Positions 16,663 through 25,895 of a stretch of 64,000 nt of DNA are shown piece by piece. The notes under the pieces were generated by a model that saw only the letters and a list, made by a program, of their open reading frames with translations, made no database searches and was not told the origin of the DNA. The translations under genes and the position numbers were made by a program. Source of the stretch: Salinimicrobium sediminis (GTDB taxonomy: Bacteria > Bacteroidota > Bacteroidia > Flavobacteriales > Flavobacteriaceae). Where the stretch lies: the NCBI RefSeq assembly GCF_900215295.1, contig NZ_OCMF01000004.1, positions 1 to 64,000 on the forward strand, written 5' to 3'. How positions within the stretch are numbered: position 1 is the first letter of the stretch; each line of letters opens with the position of its first letter.

Positions 16663-19600
16663 ATGGCAGAAGCGGATAAATCCGGTGAGGATTTCAGAGA
16701 AAAGGATTTAAAAGAAAGGTTCGACTTTATTCAAAAAGTGGCCGACCTGAGTCCCAATATTTTATTTGTAATTGACCTTCGTGAAGAACGAATCACATTT
16801 ATAAGCAAAAAGGTACAAGAATTACTCGGCTATGAGGTCTCGTACATTCTTGATCAAAACTCGGACATCTTCAGGATGCTCATTCATCCTGAAGATTACG
16901 AAGAACGCATGGCAAGTCTTGACAACTGCAGATCGCTCACAGGAGAAGAAGAATGTGAAGTTGAAGTGAGATTCCGTGCACCGCAATCCCAATGGGAATG
17001 GTACAGAATTAGGGAGAAGATCTTTCAGCAGGACGGGGAAGGAAATATTACTCACGTTCTCGGTATCGCACAAAACATTCATGAACAGAAATTGGCCGAA
17101 GAAAAGCTTCGGGAAGAGCACAGGCGGCTTGAACATGCTCAACAAATAGGTCATATAGGTAGCTTTGAAAGAAAGCTGCCGGGAGACACGATGCATTGCT
17201 CTCTTGAATTCTACAATATTTTTGGGATCGAACCCCGCAAAGAAGGACTTACTATTCAGGAATTTTACTCCTTTGTGCATCCAGATGATATTGAGAATCT
17301 TGACAAGGCAATAAACAAAACTCATGCTACGGGCAAACCCCATGATACCATAACCAGGATCATTCGTCCTGATGGTTCACTTCGACATATTCACAGGAGA
17401 GCAGGGATAAATAAGGATGAGGAGGGAATCCCTATTAGTGTTTACGGAACTGTTCAGGATATCACCGAAAGGGTCAAAGCAGAAAAAGAAAGAATACGAA
17501 CCGAACAGCTCATGCGTTCCACAGAGATTTTAGCGGGAATGGGTAGCTATGAAGTTCTGTTAGATACTCAGACTGTTTATTTTTCTGACGGACTGTACCG
17601 GATCTTTGGAGAAGAACCGGGTTCTTTTGCCCCTACCCTTGAATGGATCGATCAACATTCTCATCCCGATGATGTGCCCGCGGTACAGGAAGTGATAGAC
17701 CGCGCTATTGCCGGGAAAACAGCATATACCTATACCCGCAGGATCTATCGTAAAGACGGTAGTCTAAGGATCATGGAAGCCCATGGGAGGTTAATTACCA
17801 ATAAACAGGGGAATATCAGCAAGATTATAGGGCTTGTCCAGGATATTACCGAAAGAAAGAGAGCAGAACAGGAACTCCGAAGAAGCGAAAACCGTAGCCG
17901 TAAATTACTCGAAGTACTTCAAAATGCACCTGACGCTTACCTGGTATTAACGCCCGATTTTCATATCGAAATGGCCAGTGATGCCTATTTACGGGCAACA
18001 GAAACCACCCGGGAGGAGATCATCGGGAAGTATTTATTTTTTGTGTTTCCCGATAATCCCAGTTCACCTGAAGCAAGCGGTGTTGAAAATTTACGCACTT
18101 CATTGAAGGAGGTTCTTACCACAAAAAAAGCCCACCGCATGCCCATACAGAATTATTACGTACCGGGTCCCAATGGCAATTTTATTCAAAAATACTGGAG
18201 TCCTACCAATTCCCCGGTTTTAAATTCTGAAGGTGAAGTTGAGTACATTATCCATAGAGTGTTTGATGTAACAGAAGTACTTAAGGAAAAAGCTACTATT
18301 GAAGGTCTGGCTTCAGAAACGGAAATGCTAAAAACTTCTTTAGAAGAAATCAAGATCCAGGCTTCTCAGATAAGAGAAAGCCGTTCCCTGTTACAATCGG
18401 TTTTTGACGCTTCTCCCAACTCGATCATCCTTTATAAGACTGTTAATGATCCAACCGGGAAACCTGAAGATTTTGAGTTCTTCATGGTCAACGAATTCAA
18501 TTATAATGTGCTGGGGCTACCCCGGAATCTCAAAGGCAAAAAGTTCTCTGAGGTTTTTCCAAATGTGCACCGCACCGGGGTGCTGGCTCAGTATAGAAAT
18601 ACGGCAGAGACAGGAGAACCTGCAGATTTTGAAGTTTTTTATGACGGGGAAGGCTTTCAAAATTGGTTTCATTTCAGGGTGATCAAACTCAATCATCTTT
18701 TGCTGGCCACTGCCGAAGACATTACCGAACGCAAAAAAGGAGAACAGGAGCTCATCCAGCTTAAGGAAGAACTGGCGCAACATGCTACCGATAAATACAA
18801 AAAGATCATCAATTCCATGGATGAAGGTTTCTGTCTCATTGAGATCATTCGGGATCCTTCCGGAGCTTGTACAGATTACAGGTATGTCGAAACCAATCCT
18901 GTTTTTGAATTTCAAACAGGTTTAAAAGATGTTATTGGAAAAACAGTGAATGAAACGGTGCCGGACCTGGAGCCTTTTTGGAAAGAAACCTACGGGAATG
19001 TGGCCTCCACAGGAGAATCTATACATTTTGAAGATTATGCCGAGCCAATGGGCAGGTGGTTTGATGTGAACGCCTTTAGAATCGATGCACCCGATGAGCA
19101 GCACGTAGCAATAATTTTTAAGGATATCACAGACCGAAAGGAAGCAGAAGAAAGAACATCTTTCCTACTGGAACTTAATGATGCCATACGTCCTCTTGAG
19201 GACGCTGCAAAGATCCAGGAGACAGCCATGCAAATTCTGGGTACTCATCTGGAGGTCAACCGGGCATATTTTTCTAAAGTCCTTGAAGATGAAGATACTT
19301 TGGCGGGCAGGAAGGGATATTACAAAAACATTGAGCCTATCACTTCTGAAGTAAAAATCTCTGATTTTAGTAAGGAACTGCAAAAACAACTTTGCGAAGG
19401 TAAAGAGATGGTGGTACAGGATTTAATGAAAGCCTATGAAAAGGATGAAAAAGCGACCCACCAGATAAACAATTACATGGTACGGGCAATTATTGCTGTA
19501 CCCTTGCTTAAAAATAAAAAATTAGCAGCCATTGTGACCATTCAGCAAAAGAATCCGCGGCTATGGACAGATCAGGAAGTGGCTCTGGTAAAAGAGGTTG

Positions 19601-21885
19601 CCGATCATACCTGGGCTGCAATGGAAAGAGCTGAGGCAGAAAGAGCTATGAGGGAAAGCGAACAACGTTTCCGAAATCTGGTCGAAGCATCTGCCCTTGC
19701 AGTATGGGAAACAGAACCGGACGGCATGGTGTTAAATGAAAGCATGTCCTGGAGAAATTTTACCGGTCAAAGCAATAAAGAAACCCTTGGAGAAGGTTGG
19801 TTAAATGCCATACACCCCGAAGACCGAACAAGGGTTAAAAAACAATGGAAACAAGCCGTTGCAGACCTGAAAAATTTCGATTCCGAATTCAGGCTCCTGA
19901 GTGCCTCGGGTAAAGCCATATGGACCAATGTAAAAGCCATTCCTATTCTTGATACTGAAGGTAAGGTCTATAAATGGTCTGGAATGAACCTTGATATCCA
20001 TGACCGGAAGCAGGCCGAGGAAGCTTTAATACAGGCAATAGAAGAGGTGGAAGCCGCTTCAAGAGCGAAGGAAGATTTTCTCTCTACCATGAGCCATGAA
20101 ATCAGAACTCCTCTAAATGCTGTGATTGGATTAACTAATTTGTTGCTGGACAGGAACCCGCGGGAAGATCAAAAAGAAAACCTTAATTCTCTCAGCTTTT
20201 CGGCTAAAAACCTGCTGGCACTCATTAACAATATCCTGGACTTTAGCAAACTGGAAGCAGGAAAAGCCACACACCATATTACAGATTTTGATCTTCCCTT
20301 GCTATTAATCAATCTCAAGCAGGCTCATCATCCAATGGCCATAGATAAGCAAACAAAGCTGGACCTTCATATAGATGATAAAATTCCTGCCAGGATTGCC
20401 ACAGACCAGCTAAAACTTTCCCAGGTACTGCATAATCTGGTAAGTAACGCGGTGAAGTTTACCGAATCGGGAAAAGTAAATATCTCAGTAGAGCTACAAA
20501 AACAGGAAAATGAGACTTTATGGCTTAAGTTTGATATTGAAGATACAGGCATCGGTATCTCTGAAGATAAAATAGAACACATTTTTGAGAAATTTACCCA
20601 GGCAGAAAGTTCAACAGTACGCCAGTATGGGGGAACAGGATTAGGTCTTAGTATCACACGGCTTCTTTTAGAATTAATGGGTAGTGAAATAAAGTTGGAA
20701 AGTACCCCGGGTAAGGGATCCCGATTTTATTTTAGTCTGCCGGTAAAAAAAGCTAAAAATGAAGTTTTTCCGGTTAGCCTGGAAACCAAAACAGGTAATC
20801 CTGAAAACCTTCAAAATCTTAAGATATTGCTGGTAGAAGATGTGGAAATAAATCGCCGGATCATCCTCCAGTTCCTTCAAAACTGGTGGCAGATTAAACC
20901 CGATGAAGCCAAAAATGGAAAAGAAGCAGTAGAACTGGCAATGGCCAACCAATATGATCTCATCTTAATGGACATAAGGATGCCGGTCATGGACGGTTAT
21001 GAGGCCACCTACAGGATAAGTAAACTTCCCGGTTATCAAAACATTCCCGTTTTGGCCCTTACTGCCGACAAAAATCAGGAAGTGCAACAGGCAGATCACG
21101 AAACCCGGTTTAGCGGACTTTTAACCAAGCCTTTTGAACCTTTGGATCTTAAAAAGAAGATTCTGCTGCATCTCCCTTTTTCTTTCCAGAATTCGAACGG
21201 CAAAAGTTCTAATGGAGAATTTTCAACTTCAGAAACAACTTCTAATCAAGAAGTCCATGTGGAGGATGAATTGTTGCCACTCGTTTTATCTCAATTAAAA
21301 GAATATAAAAATGCCTTTTCAAAAGGTGTTTTGGAGGCTGACCTTCAACAATTAAAGGATCTTCGGCATAAATCCATAGTTCTTCTCGAAATGTTTCATT
21401 TTAAAGAACTTTCAGAAAAGCTGAAAAAAGCCGTGGAGAGTTTTACTGAAGGAGCAGATAAAGAGAATCCTGAATTAATAATCCTTGATGTAAATGTGGT
21501 TTTTGACAGAGCTATAAAAAGGATTGCAGATGAGATCCGGGAGCCTTCCTTAGACATTACCAGGTACACCACTATTGCCGGTAAAAATATTGAGGTCCTT
21601 CAAAAGCTCATCAGCAATTCTGTGCGTACCCTGGAGATCTATAAGGAGGAGTTCATTGCAGCTGCCGGTGACCAGGACGCCGACGAGCTATCTAATCTCG
21701 TTCATAAGAATACCACTTCCCTGCATTACTTACAGGCTAACCGACTCAAAAGAGAAATTGAGGAATTTCGTGGACTTTTGAAAATTGAACCTATTCCTGA
21801 ACAAGACCTGCAGGCAAAGCAAAAGGAAATTCAGACGGAATTTGAATTCGTTACAGCCCGTTTAAAGGCCCTTGAATACAGTTAA
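16663..21885 (+). CDS. Seven-PAS hybrid sensor histidine kinase with GAF, receiver and HPt-like tail
   Basis: 1740 residues, no membrane segment, so a cytoplasmic sensor. Order: PAS1 about 20-140, PAS2 150-270, PAS3 280-395, PAS4 405-535, coiled linker, PAS5 573-690, PAS6 712-825, GAF 830-985, PAS7 1000-1112, HisKA with SHEIRTPLN (His1145), HATPase with Asn1262 and DTGIGIS (Asp1294) and a GGTGLGLSI box, receiver with phosphoacceptor Asp1437 (LMDIRMPVMDGYE) and Lys1489. The tail carries two related helical segments, each with a conserved HK (His1569, His1681), resembling degenerate HPt domains without the usual LKG. Ligand unknown; PAS5 and PAS6 recur in the kinase at 52334. No adjacent cognate regulator: the LytTR gene next door is convergent. 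Confidence 0.93.
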   Translation: MAEADKSGEDFREKDLKERFDFIQKVADLSPNILFVIDLREERITFISKKVQELLGYEVSYILDQNSDIFRMLIHPEDYEERMASLDNCRSLTGEEECEVEVRFRAPQSQWEWYRIREKIFQQDGEGNITHVLGIAQNIHEQKLAEEKLREEHRRLEHAQQIGHIGSFERKLPGDTMHCSLEFYNIFGIEPRKEGLTIQEFYSFVHPDDIENLDKAINKTHATGKPHDTITRIIRPDGSLRHIHRRAGINKDEEGIPISVYGTVQDITERVKAEKERIRTEQLMRSTEILAGMGSYEVLLDTQTVYFSDGLYRIFGEEPGSFAPTLEWIDQHSHPDDVPAVQEVIDRAIAGKTAYTYTRRIYRKDGSLRIMEAHGRLITNKQGNISKIIGLVQDITERKRAEQELRRSENRSRKLLEVLQNAPDAYLVLTPDFHIEMASDAYLRATETTREEIIGKYLFFVFPDNPSSPEASGVENLRTSLKEVLTTKKAHRMPIQNYYVPGPNGNFIQKYWSPTNSPVLNSEGEVEYIIHRVFDVTEVLKEKATIEGLASETEMLKTSLEEIKIQASQIRESRSLLQSVFDASPNSIILYKTVNDPTGKPEDFEFFMVNEFNYNVLGLPRNLKGKKFSEVFPNVHRTGVLAQYRNTAETGEPADFEVFYDGEGFQNWFHFRVIKLNHLLLATAEDITERKKGEQELIQLKEELAQHATDKYKKIINSMDEGFCLIEIIRDPSGACTDYRYVETNPVFEFQTGLKDVIGKTVNETVPDLEPFWKETYGNVASTGESIHFEDYAEPMGRWFDVNAFRIDAPDEQHVAIIFKDITDRKEAEERTSFLLELNDAIRPLEDAAKIQETAMQILGTHLEVNRAYFSKVLEDEDTLAGRKGYYKNIEPITSEVKISDFSKELQKQLCEGKEMVVQDLMKAYEKDEKATHQINNYMVRAIIAVPLLKNKKLAAIVTIQQKNPRLWTDQEVALVKEVADHTWAAMERAEAERAMRESEQRFRNLVEASALAVWETEPDGMVLNESMSWRNFTGQSNKETLGEGWLNAIHPEDRTRVKKQWKQAVADLKNFDSEFRLLSASGKAIWTNVKAIPILDTEGKVYKWSGMNLDIHDRKQAEEALIQAIEEVEAASRAKEDFLSTMSHEIRTPLNAVIGLTNLLLDRNPREDQKENLNSLSFSAKNLLALINNILDFSKLEAGKATHHITDFDLPLLLINLKQAHHPMAIDKQTKLDLHIDDKIPARIATDQLKLSQVLHNLVSNAVKFTESGKVNISVELQKQENETLWLKFDIEDTGIGISEDKIEHIFEKFTQAESSTVRQYGGTGLGLSITRLLLELMGSEIKLESTPGKGSRFYFSLPVKKAKNEVFPVSLETKTGNPENLQNLKILLVEDVEINRRIILQFLQNWWQIKPDEAKNGKEAVELAMANQYDLILMDIRMPVMDGYEATYRISKLPGYQNIPVLALTADKNQEVQQADHETRFSGLLTKPFEPLDLKKKILLHLPFSFQNSNGKSSNGEFSTSETTSNQEVHVEDELLPLVLSQLKEYKNAFSKGVLEADLQQLKDLRHKSIVLLEMFHFKELSEKLKKAVESFTEGADKENPELIILDVNVVFDRAIKRIADEIREPSLDITRYTTIAGKNIEVLQKLISNSVRTLEIYKEEFIAAAGDQDADELSNLVHKNTTSLHYLQANRLKREIEEFRGLLKIEPIPEQDLQAKQKEIQTEFEFVTARLKALEYS

Positions 21886-21891
21886 AAACGT

Positions 21892-21926
21892 GCTGCAACC
21901 TGGATTTAGTTGCTGCTCTTTTTTAT
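21892..21926 (+). terminator. Probable terminator of the hybrid kinase
   Basis: GCAAC (21895-21899) pairs with GTTGC (21909-21913), flanked by partly pairing GCTG/TGC, then TCTTTTTTATT. It is weaker than, but related in sequence to, the hairpin at 23836-23869. Confidence 0.5.
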
Positions 21927-21973
21927 TAAGGATTTGGAGGTAAGGCAAAAGCATCGGCTTTCTGTTCAAAAAC
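21926..21973 (-). pseudogene. 3'-end fragment of a CDGSH iron-sulfur gene
   Basis: On the minus strand this reads VFEQKADAFALPPNP-stop, against FEHEAEAFALPPKP-stop at the end of the intact CDGSH gene (23876-24097); 10 of 14 residues agree, and the bases GGAGGTAAGGCAAA are shared. The adjacent hairpin (GCAAC...GTTGC then a T run) is also shared with that locus at similar spacing. No cysteine-rich CDGSH motif precedes it and a stop lies 13 codons upstream, so it is a remnant of a duplication or recombination, not a gene. Confidence 0.55.
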
Positions 21974-22033
21974 TGAGAATTGTACCTCCTGAAGATCCAG
22001 TTCCTCTCTTTATAGTATTTCCACTCCAAACCA

Positions 22034-22729
22034 CTAATCCTCTTCGAGTGCCGCAGTCACTTCTTTATATTTCCTGCCAATAGGGATTTCAAGGGAACCA
22101 ATTTCTACGAAATCTCTTGAAAATGCAGTTATTTTTGGTTTGGAAACTATGAAGGAGCGGTGGATCCTAAGGAAAAGGTGCCGGGGTAAAATAGCTTCTA
22201 AAGTATTAAAGGCTTGCTTGACCCTCACTTCAGGTGCATTATTCCTGTGAATGATTATATAGTCTTTGAGGCATTCGATATATAAAATATTATCAAACAG
22301 GACCTTTACCATTTTTCTTCCAGATCGGAAATAGAGATAGTTTGACATGAGACCTACAATCTCATTTCCTTCTGAAAAATTCCGCGGCAATTTATTTATA
22401 GCCTTTAAAAAGCGTTCAAAAGAAACTGGTTTTATCAAATAATCCAGGGCATCGAGATCAAATGCTTCGGCAGCAAAGTGATTATGTGCAGTAGTGAAGA
22501 TTACAGCAGGAGGATTTTGGAGTGACTTTACAAGCATAGTTCCCTGTAAGCCCGGCATTTCAATATCCAGGAAGATAAGGTCTATCTTTTTACCAAAAAG
22601 CACGTCCAACGCCTGCAGCCCGTTTGTGCAGGTACCGCATAGTTCCAGGATGGGAACGGCCGCAACATACTTCGACAATATATTTATCGCATTGGGTTCA
22701 TCATCAACTATTATACACCTGTAACGCAT
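22034..22729 (-). CDS. LytTR-family response regulator (orphan)
   Basis: 231 residues. Receiver domain 1-120 with acidic DDE at residues 9-11, phosphoacceptor Asp55 (LIFLDIEMPG) and the lysine of DYLIKPVSFERF. LytTR DNA-binding domain about 130-228, with FLRIHRSFIVSKPKI and IGRKYKE typical of the fold, which inserts strands into the DNA major groove. LytTR regulators usually pair with LytS-type kinases; none is adjacent, only the convergent hybrid kinase. The ATG at 22729 begins MRYRCIIVDD as expected. Confidence 0.93.
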   Translation of the reverse strand: MRYRCIIVDDEPNAINILSKYVAAVPILELCGTCTNGLQALDVLFGKKIDLIFLDIEMPGLQGTMLVKSLQNPPAVIFTTAHNHFAAEAFDLDALDYLIKPVSFERFLKAINKLPRNFSEGNEIVGLMSNYLYFRSGRKMVKVLFDNILYIECLKDYIIIHRNNAPEVRVKQAFNTLEAILPRHLFLRIHRSFIVSKPKITAFSRDFVEIGSLEIPIGRKYKEVTAALEED

Positions 22730-22979
22730 AGTATCTTTAAAATTAACCTTTACTCTTTGGCCAAAACTTTCTACTTAAACAGGGGGAAAAAATGAAACTT
22801 TTTGAAGGGGAGATACGAAGTACATCTTTTAGGAGACTAAATACAATGATCACGTTAAAAAGCCGTCCGACCATTCAAAATCAACCTTTGATCTACGCGC
22901 AGTAACCTTTTGTATGTCAATTAAATATAATGCATTAATCTGAATTAAATTTAAGCTGATAACCTAAAAATTTTTGATT

Positions 22980-23831
22980 ATGAAAAAGCTAATATTACAC
23001 TTCTGCGCACTAGGAATTTTGGCGGCTTTCACCTCCTGTTCGGTAGAAAAAAATGACCCTGTAAATGAAGATCTTAACCTTAAAGCTTCTGAAGGTAGTT
23101 CTGTACTTGCTTCCGAAAGATTAAACGCTGAAAAGCTTCATGTATTTAAAGGTCCTCAGGTACAATATGGCGAAGGAAAAATTCGCTCCTTCATAAGCCT
23201 TGACGACGATGATTTTCCTGTGGAAATTGGATTTATAATGACTAAGGAAGTCTTTGATAATGTGGAGATCTTACCGGAATTTGATATTGCCACAGTTTTT
23301 CCGCTGCATCAAAAAGCTAAGGAAGTCACTCCCTTCGAACATTTAGCTTTAAAATGGTCTGAGGGTCATCCGCCGGCATTTTTTGATCCACATTTCGATT
23401 TTTATTTCTACATGATTTCCAATGAAGAGCGGCTCTCCATTCCTGAATATACTCCGGAAACGGAAGACCTTTTCACCCTTTATCCGCCTGAAGGTTATAT
23501 GCCTGAAGATTACGGAACTCCGCCCGGGCAGGGAGGTGTTTATCCCTATATTGGAAAACACTGGCTACCCCTCAACTTACCTGCTTATCTTCCATTTACA
23601 AGCATCATGGTGCTGGGTACATTTAATGGTGAATATATTTTTACAGAACCTATGGCCACTCTGGATGTCTTGATTTCCGATCCCGATATAAGTGCTGAAT
23701 TCTCCCAACCGGAATTCTTCCATGAATCAAATAACTATCCCACCCGGTACAATATTTATGAAGATCCTAAAACCGGGGATGTCTATGTTACATTAAGCGA
23801 TTTTGTAGCCAGATTAAAAAGTTTCAGGTAA
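22980..23831 (+). CDS. Uncharacterised lipoprotein
   Basis: 283 residues from the ATG at 22980 (MKKLILHFCALGILAAFTSC); an upstream in-frame TTG at 22974 is less likely. Cys20 is the lipidation site. The mature part is acidic, rich in Pro, Phe and Tyr (for example DDDDFPVEIGF and HPPAFFDPHFDFYFYMIS), looks like a single beta-rich domain, and is not a family I recognise. The motif HFDFYFYMISNEERLSIP somewhat recalls haem- or copper-handling proteins with exposed His, but this is not evidence of function. Monocistronic, ended by a strong terminator. Confidence 0.7.
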   Translation: MKKLILHFCALGILAAFTSCSVEKNDPVNEDLNLKASEGSSVLASERLNAEKLHVFKGPQVQYGEGKIRSFISLDDDDFPVEIGFIMTKEVFDNVEILPEFDIATVFPLHQKAKEVTPFEHLALKWSEGHPPAFFDPHFDFYFYMISNEERLSIPEYTPETEDLFTLYPPEGYMPEDYGTPPGQGGVYPYIGKHWLPLNLPAYLPFTSIMVLGTFNGEYIFTEPMATLDVLISDPDISAEFSQPEFFHESNNYPTRYNIYEDPKTGDVYVTLSDFVARLKSFR

Positions 23832-23835
23832 AATT

Positions 23836-23869
23836 AAAGGGCAGCAACTAATTATGGTTGCTGCCCTTT
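23836..23869. terminator. Bidirectional intrinsic terminator
   Basis: Perfect 13-bp stem AAAGGGCAGCAAC (23836-23848) with GTTGCTGCCCTTT (23857-23869), followed by AATTTTTT in the plus direction and TAATTTT in the minus direction. It separates convergent genes (lipoprotein and CDGSH protein). Confidence 0.9.
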
Positions 23870-23875
23870 AATTTT

Positions 23876-24097
23876 TTAGGGTTTAGGAGGTAAGGCAAAT
23901 GCTTCAGCCTCATGTTCAAAATGTCCGCGGTGAGAGCCGTCACAAAAAGGTTTATTAGAAGATTTTCCGCAGCGGCAAAGGCTTACCTGCTCCCTTCCTC
24001 CCAGGTCATATGCATTTCCATGCTTATCCACTATCTCAAAATCTCCCTTGATCAGGAGAGAACCGTTGTTGTTAACTGTGATTTTTGTTGCCATCAT
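23876..24097 (-). CDS. CDGSH iron-sulfur domain protein
   Basis: 73 residues with the signature CRCGKSSNKPFCDGSHRG: ligands Cys41, Cys43, Cys52 and His56 bind a 2Fe-2S cluster as in mitoNEET-type proteins. An N-terminal strand segment (ITVNNNGSLLIKGDFEIVD) with DLGGREQVSL follows the short bacterial form. Likely a small cytosolic redox or cluster-transfer protein; partner unknown. Stand-alone gene; its 3' end has a partial copy at 21926-21973. Confidence 0.93.
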   Translation of the reverse strand: MMATKITVNNNGSLLIKGDFEIVDKHGNAYDLGGREQVSLCRCGKSSNKPFCDGSHRGHFEHEAEAFALPPKP

Positions 24098-24297
24098 TTC
24101 TGGTTTAGGTTGCTAATATAAAATTTGTTTTAAGTCCTGGTCTTCCCATAAGGTCCCAAAAATCATAAATTTTTCTATTCTCTCCCCGGGTTCAAAAATA
24201 TCCTGTAACATTTTCAAAATTCAGAAGTCTATGTAGATATCCTTTTTTCGATGAGAAAGAAGAATTTCATCAATCAATCAATTAATCAATTTTATTC

Positions 24298-25749
24298 ATG
24301 AAAACAACCAAATTTTTCTACCTCTCCCTATTCCTGGTGTTCAGCCTTGCCTGTTCCAGTGATGAGGAGCCACTGGCACCTATTCCGCTTCCTGTTACTA
24401 TGGAATTCCCGGCAGATCTTCATATAATGGAAGAAGCTGCAGATCATGAGATCTTTATCAATTTTAACCGGCCTGCAACCACCAGCGGTTCCATCTTTGT
24501 CAAGCTAAAAACCGGGCATGACATTCCTTTTCAAACTACTCCGCCCCTTATAGGGCAGGAAATGGAAATAGATGTTCGGAAAGGAGACACCCGCGCATCA
24601 TTTTTTCTTAAGCCTGAAGAGAATGGCCTAATGGAAGGAAATAAGGATCTGGTTTTTGAATTAATTGAAGGCACACAGGGTTTTCTCTTAGGAAATAAAA
24701 AGTTGCTAAATATCACCATTATTGACGATGAGCAGGCGGCAAAAGCCGATTTTAGCACAATAATCTTAATGTCTATTGAAGATAATCCCGATGCAACCTA
24801 TGCCGAAATTGATATTTTAGGAGAAGCTCCCGGAGAAGGAACGCTGGAAATTAAAGTAGAAGGGGAAGCTGTTTCGGAATTTTTAACCACAGTCCCTCCT
24901 TTAGATGAGAACAATGTGCTAGAATTACCTGTTTCGGCAGGAGCTTCAAGAGTGCAATTTGAGATTGTGCTAAAGAATGATCAAATTCTTAAAGCTCATC
25001 AAAATTTCACTTTTAAGATGGTCAGGGCCACGGGAGCTGTGGTAGTGGGAGATCTTAACAGCATGAGCTTTACCTTGCTGGATGATGAACTCTACGGAAG
25101 GGCCAAATCCTTAGAAACAGTTACTTCAGCAGGCAAGACCATTAAAACAATCACCTACGACGCCTCCGGAAGAATAAGTACCGTGAAAATTGAATCCTAT
25201 ACACCTGATTATTATGGAAAGGTGGATACCTATAGCTATAACGGGCAGGGGCAATTGGAATTTATCTCCTCTTTCCCGGGAGATGTCATCCTCTTCCATT
25301 ATGAAAACGGTAAAGTGGTAAAAACCGAAGAGCTACAGGGATTTTTTGTCACAGGGTATAGTCTGCTCGAATACAATGCTTCGGGTAAGATCTCAAAAAA
25401 GACAAATTTTGAGAAGAAGCCCGGGGGAGAGGATATTCCTAAAACCATGCAGGTCTATACCTATCATTCCGATGGAAACCTAAAGACTGAAGTCTCCTAT
25501 ATTCCTTCAGGAAACAACAGCTGGAAACAGGAAACTTCCCATACCTATAGCAACTATGACTCGAAATTTAATCCCTTCCCACTGGAAATCATCCCTGGAC
25601 ACCCTGTACAGCATAATTTTCCGGGAGCTGTAGAAGTGGAGAATTCTGGCAGTAGTACCAGTTACAGTTTTGCTAATGAATATAATTTTGACGGATTTAT
25701 TATTACACGTGAATCGCCTTTTGAATCTTACAGCTTTTCTTATTACTAA
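24298..25749 (+). CDS. Lipoprotein with Calx-beta-like and YD-repeat-like regions
   Basis: 483 residues; signal ends FSLAC, lipid on Cys19. Two immunoglobulin-like Calx-beta-type units follow (about 40-145 and 150-265), each closing with an acidic strand, NITIIDDEQA and FTLLDDELYG. From about residue 270 the sequence changes to short tyrosine-rich units (ITYDASGRISTV, YSYNGQGQLEFI, LEYNASGKISKK, YTYHSDGNLKTE) of about 25-40 residues that resemble YD/RHS repeats. Probably a surface-exposed structural or adhesion protein; function unproven. Monocistronic with a good terminator. Confidence 0.75.
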   Translation: MKTTKFFYLSLFLVFSLACSSDEEPLAPIPLPVTMEFPADLHIMEEAADHEIFINFNRPATTSGSIFVKLKTGHDIPFQTTPPLIGQEMEIDVRKGDTRASFFLKPEENGLMEGNKDLVFELIEGTQGFLLGNKKLLNITIIDDEQAAKADFSTIILMSIEDNPDATYAEIDILGEAPGEGTLEIKVEGEAVSEFLTTVPPLDENNVLELPVSAGASRVQFEIVLKNDQILKAHQNFTFKMVRATGAVVVGDLNSMSFTLLDDELYGRAKSLETVTSAGKTIKTITYDASGRISTVKIESYTPDYYGKVDTYSYNGQGQLEFISSFPGDVILFHYENGKVVKTEELQGFFVTGYSLLEYNASGKISKKTNFEKKPGGEDIPKTMQVYTYHSDGNLKTEVSYIPSGNNSWKQETSHTYSNYDSKFNPFPLEIIPGHPVQHNFPGAVEVENSGSSTSYSFANEYNFDGFIITRESPFESYSFSYY

Positions 25750-25766
25750 TCATTGAAAATCACCTA

Positions 25767-25794
25767 AGCCCGGATCATTCCGGGCTTTTTTTTA
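25767..25794 (+). terminator. Intrinsic terminator
   Basis: Perfect 8-bp stem AGCCCGGA (25767-25774) with TCCGGGCT (25779-25786), four-base loop, then eight T residues. Confidence 0.92.
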
Positions 25795-25895
25795 TTCCGA
25801 TTCCAGCGGATTTATCCAATTCAAGCCGTAAATATTCCGGGGATCTTTGCTTCTGTTGCAGGAAGTATCTATCTTAACCTGCCTAAACAGGTAAA

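Noticed and set aside
22974..22979. TTG as start of the lipoprotein gene
   Set aside because: ATG two codons later (22980) gives a normal lipoprotein signal.
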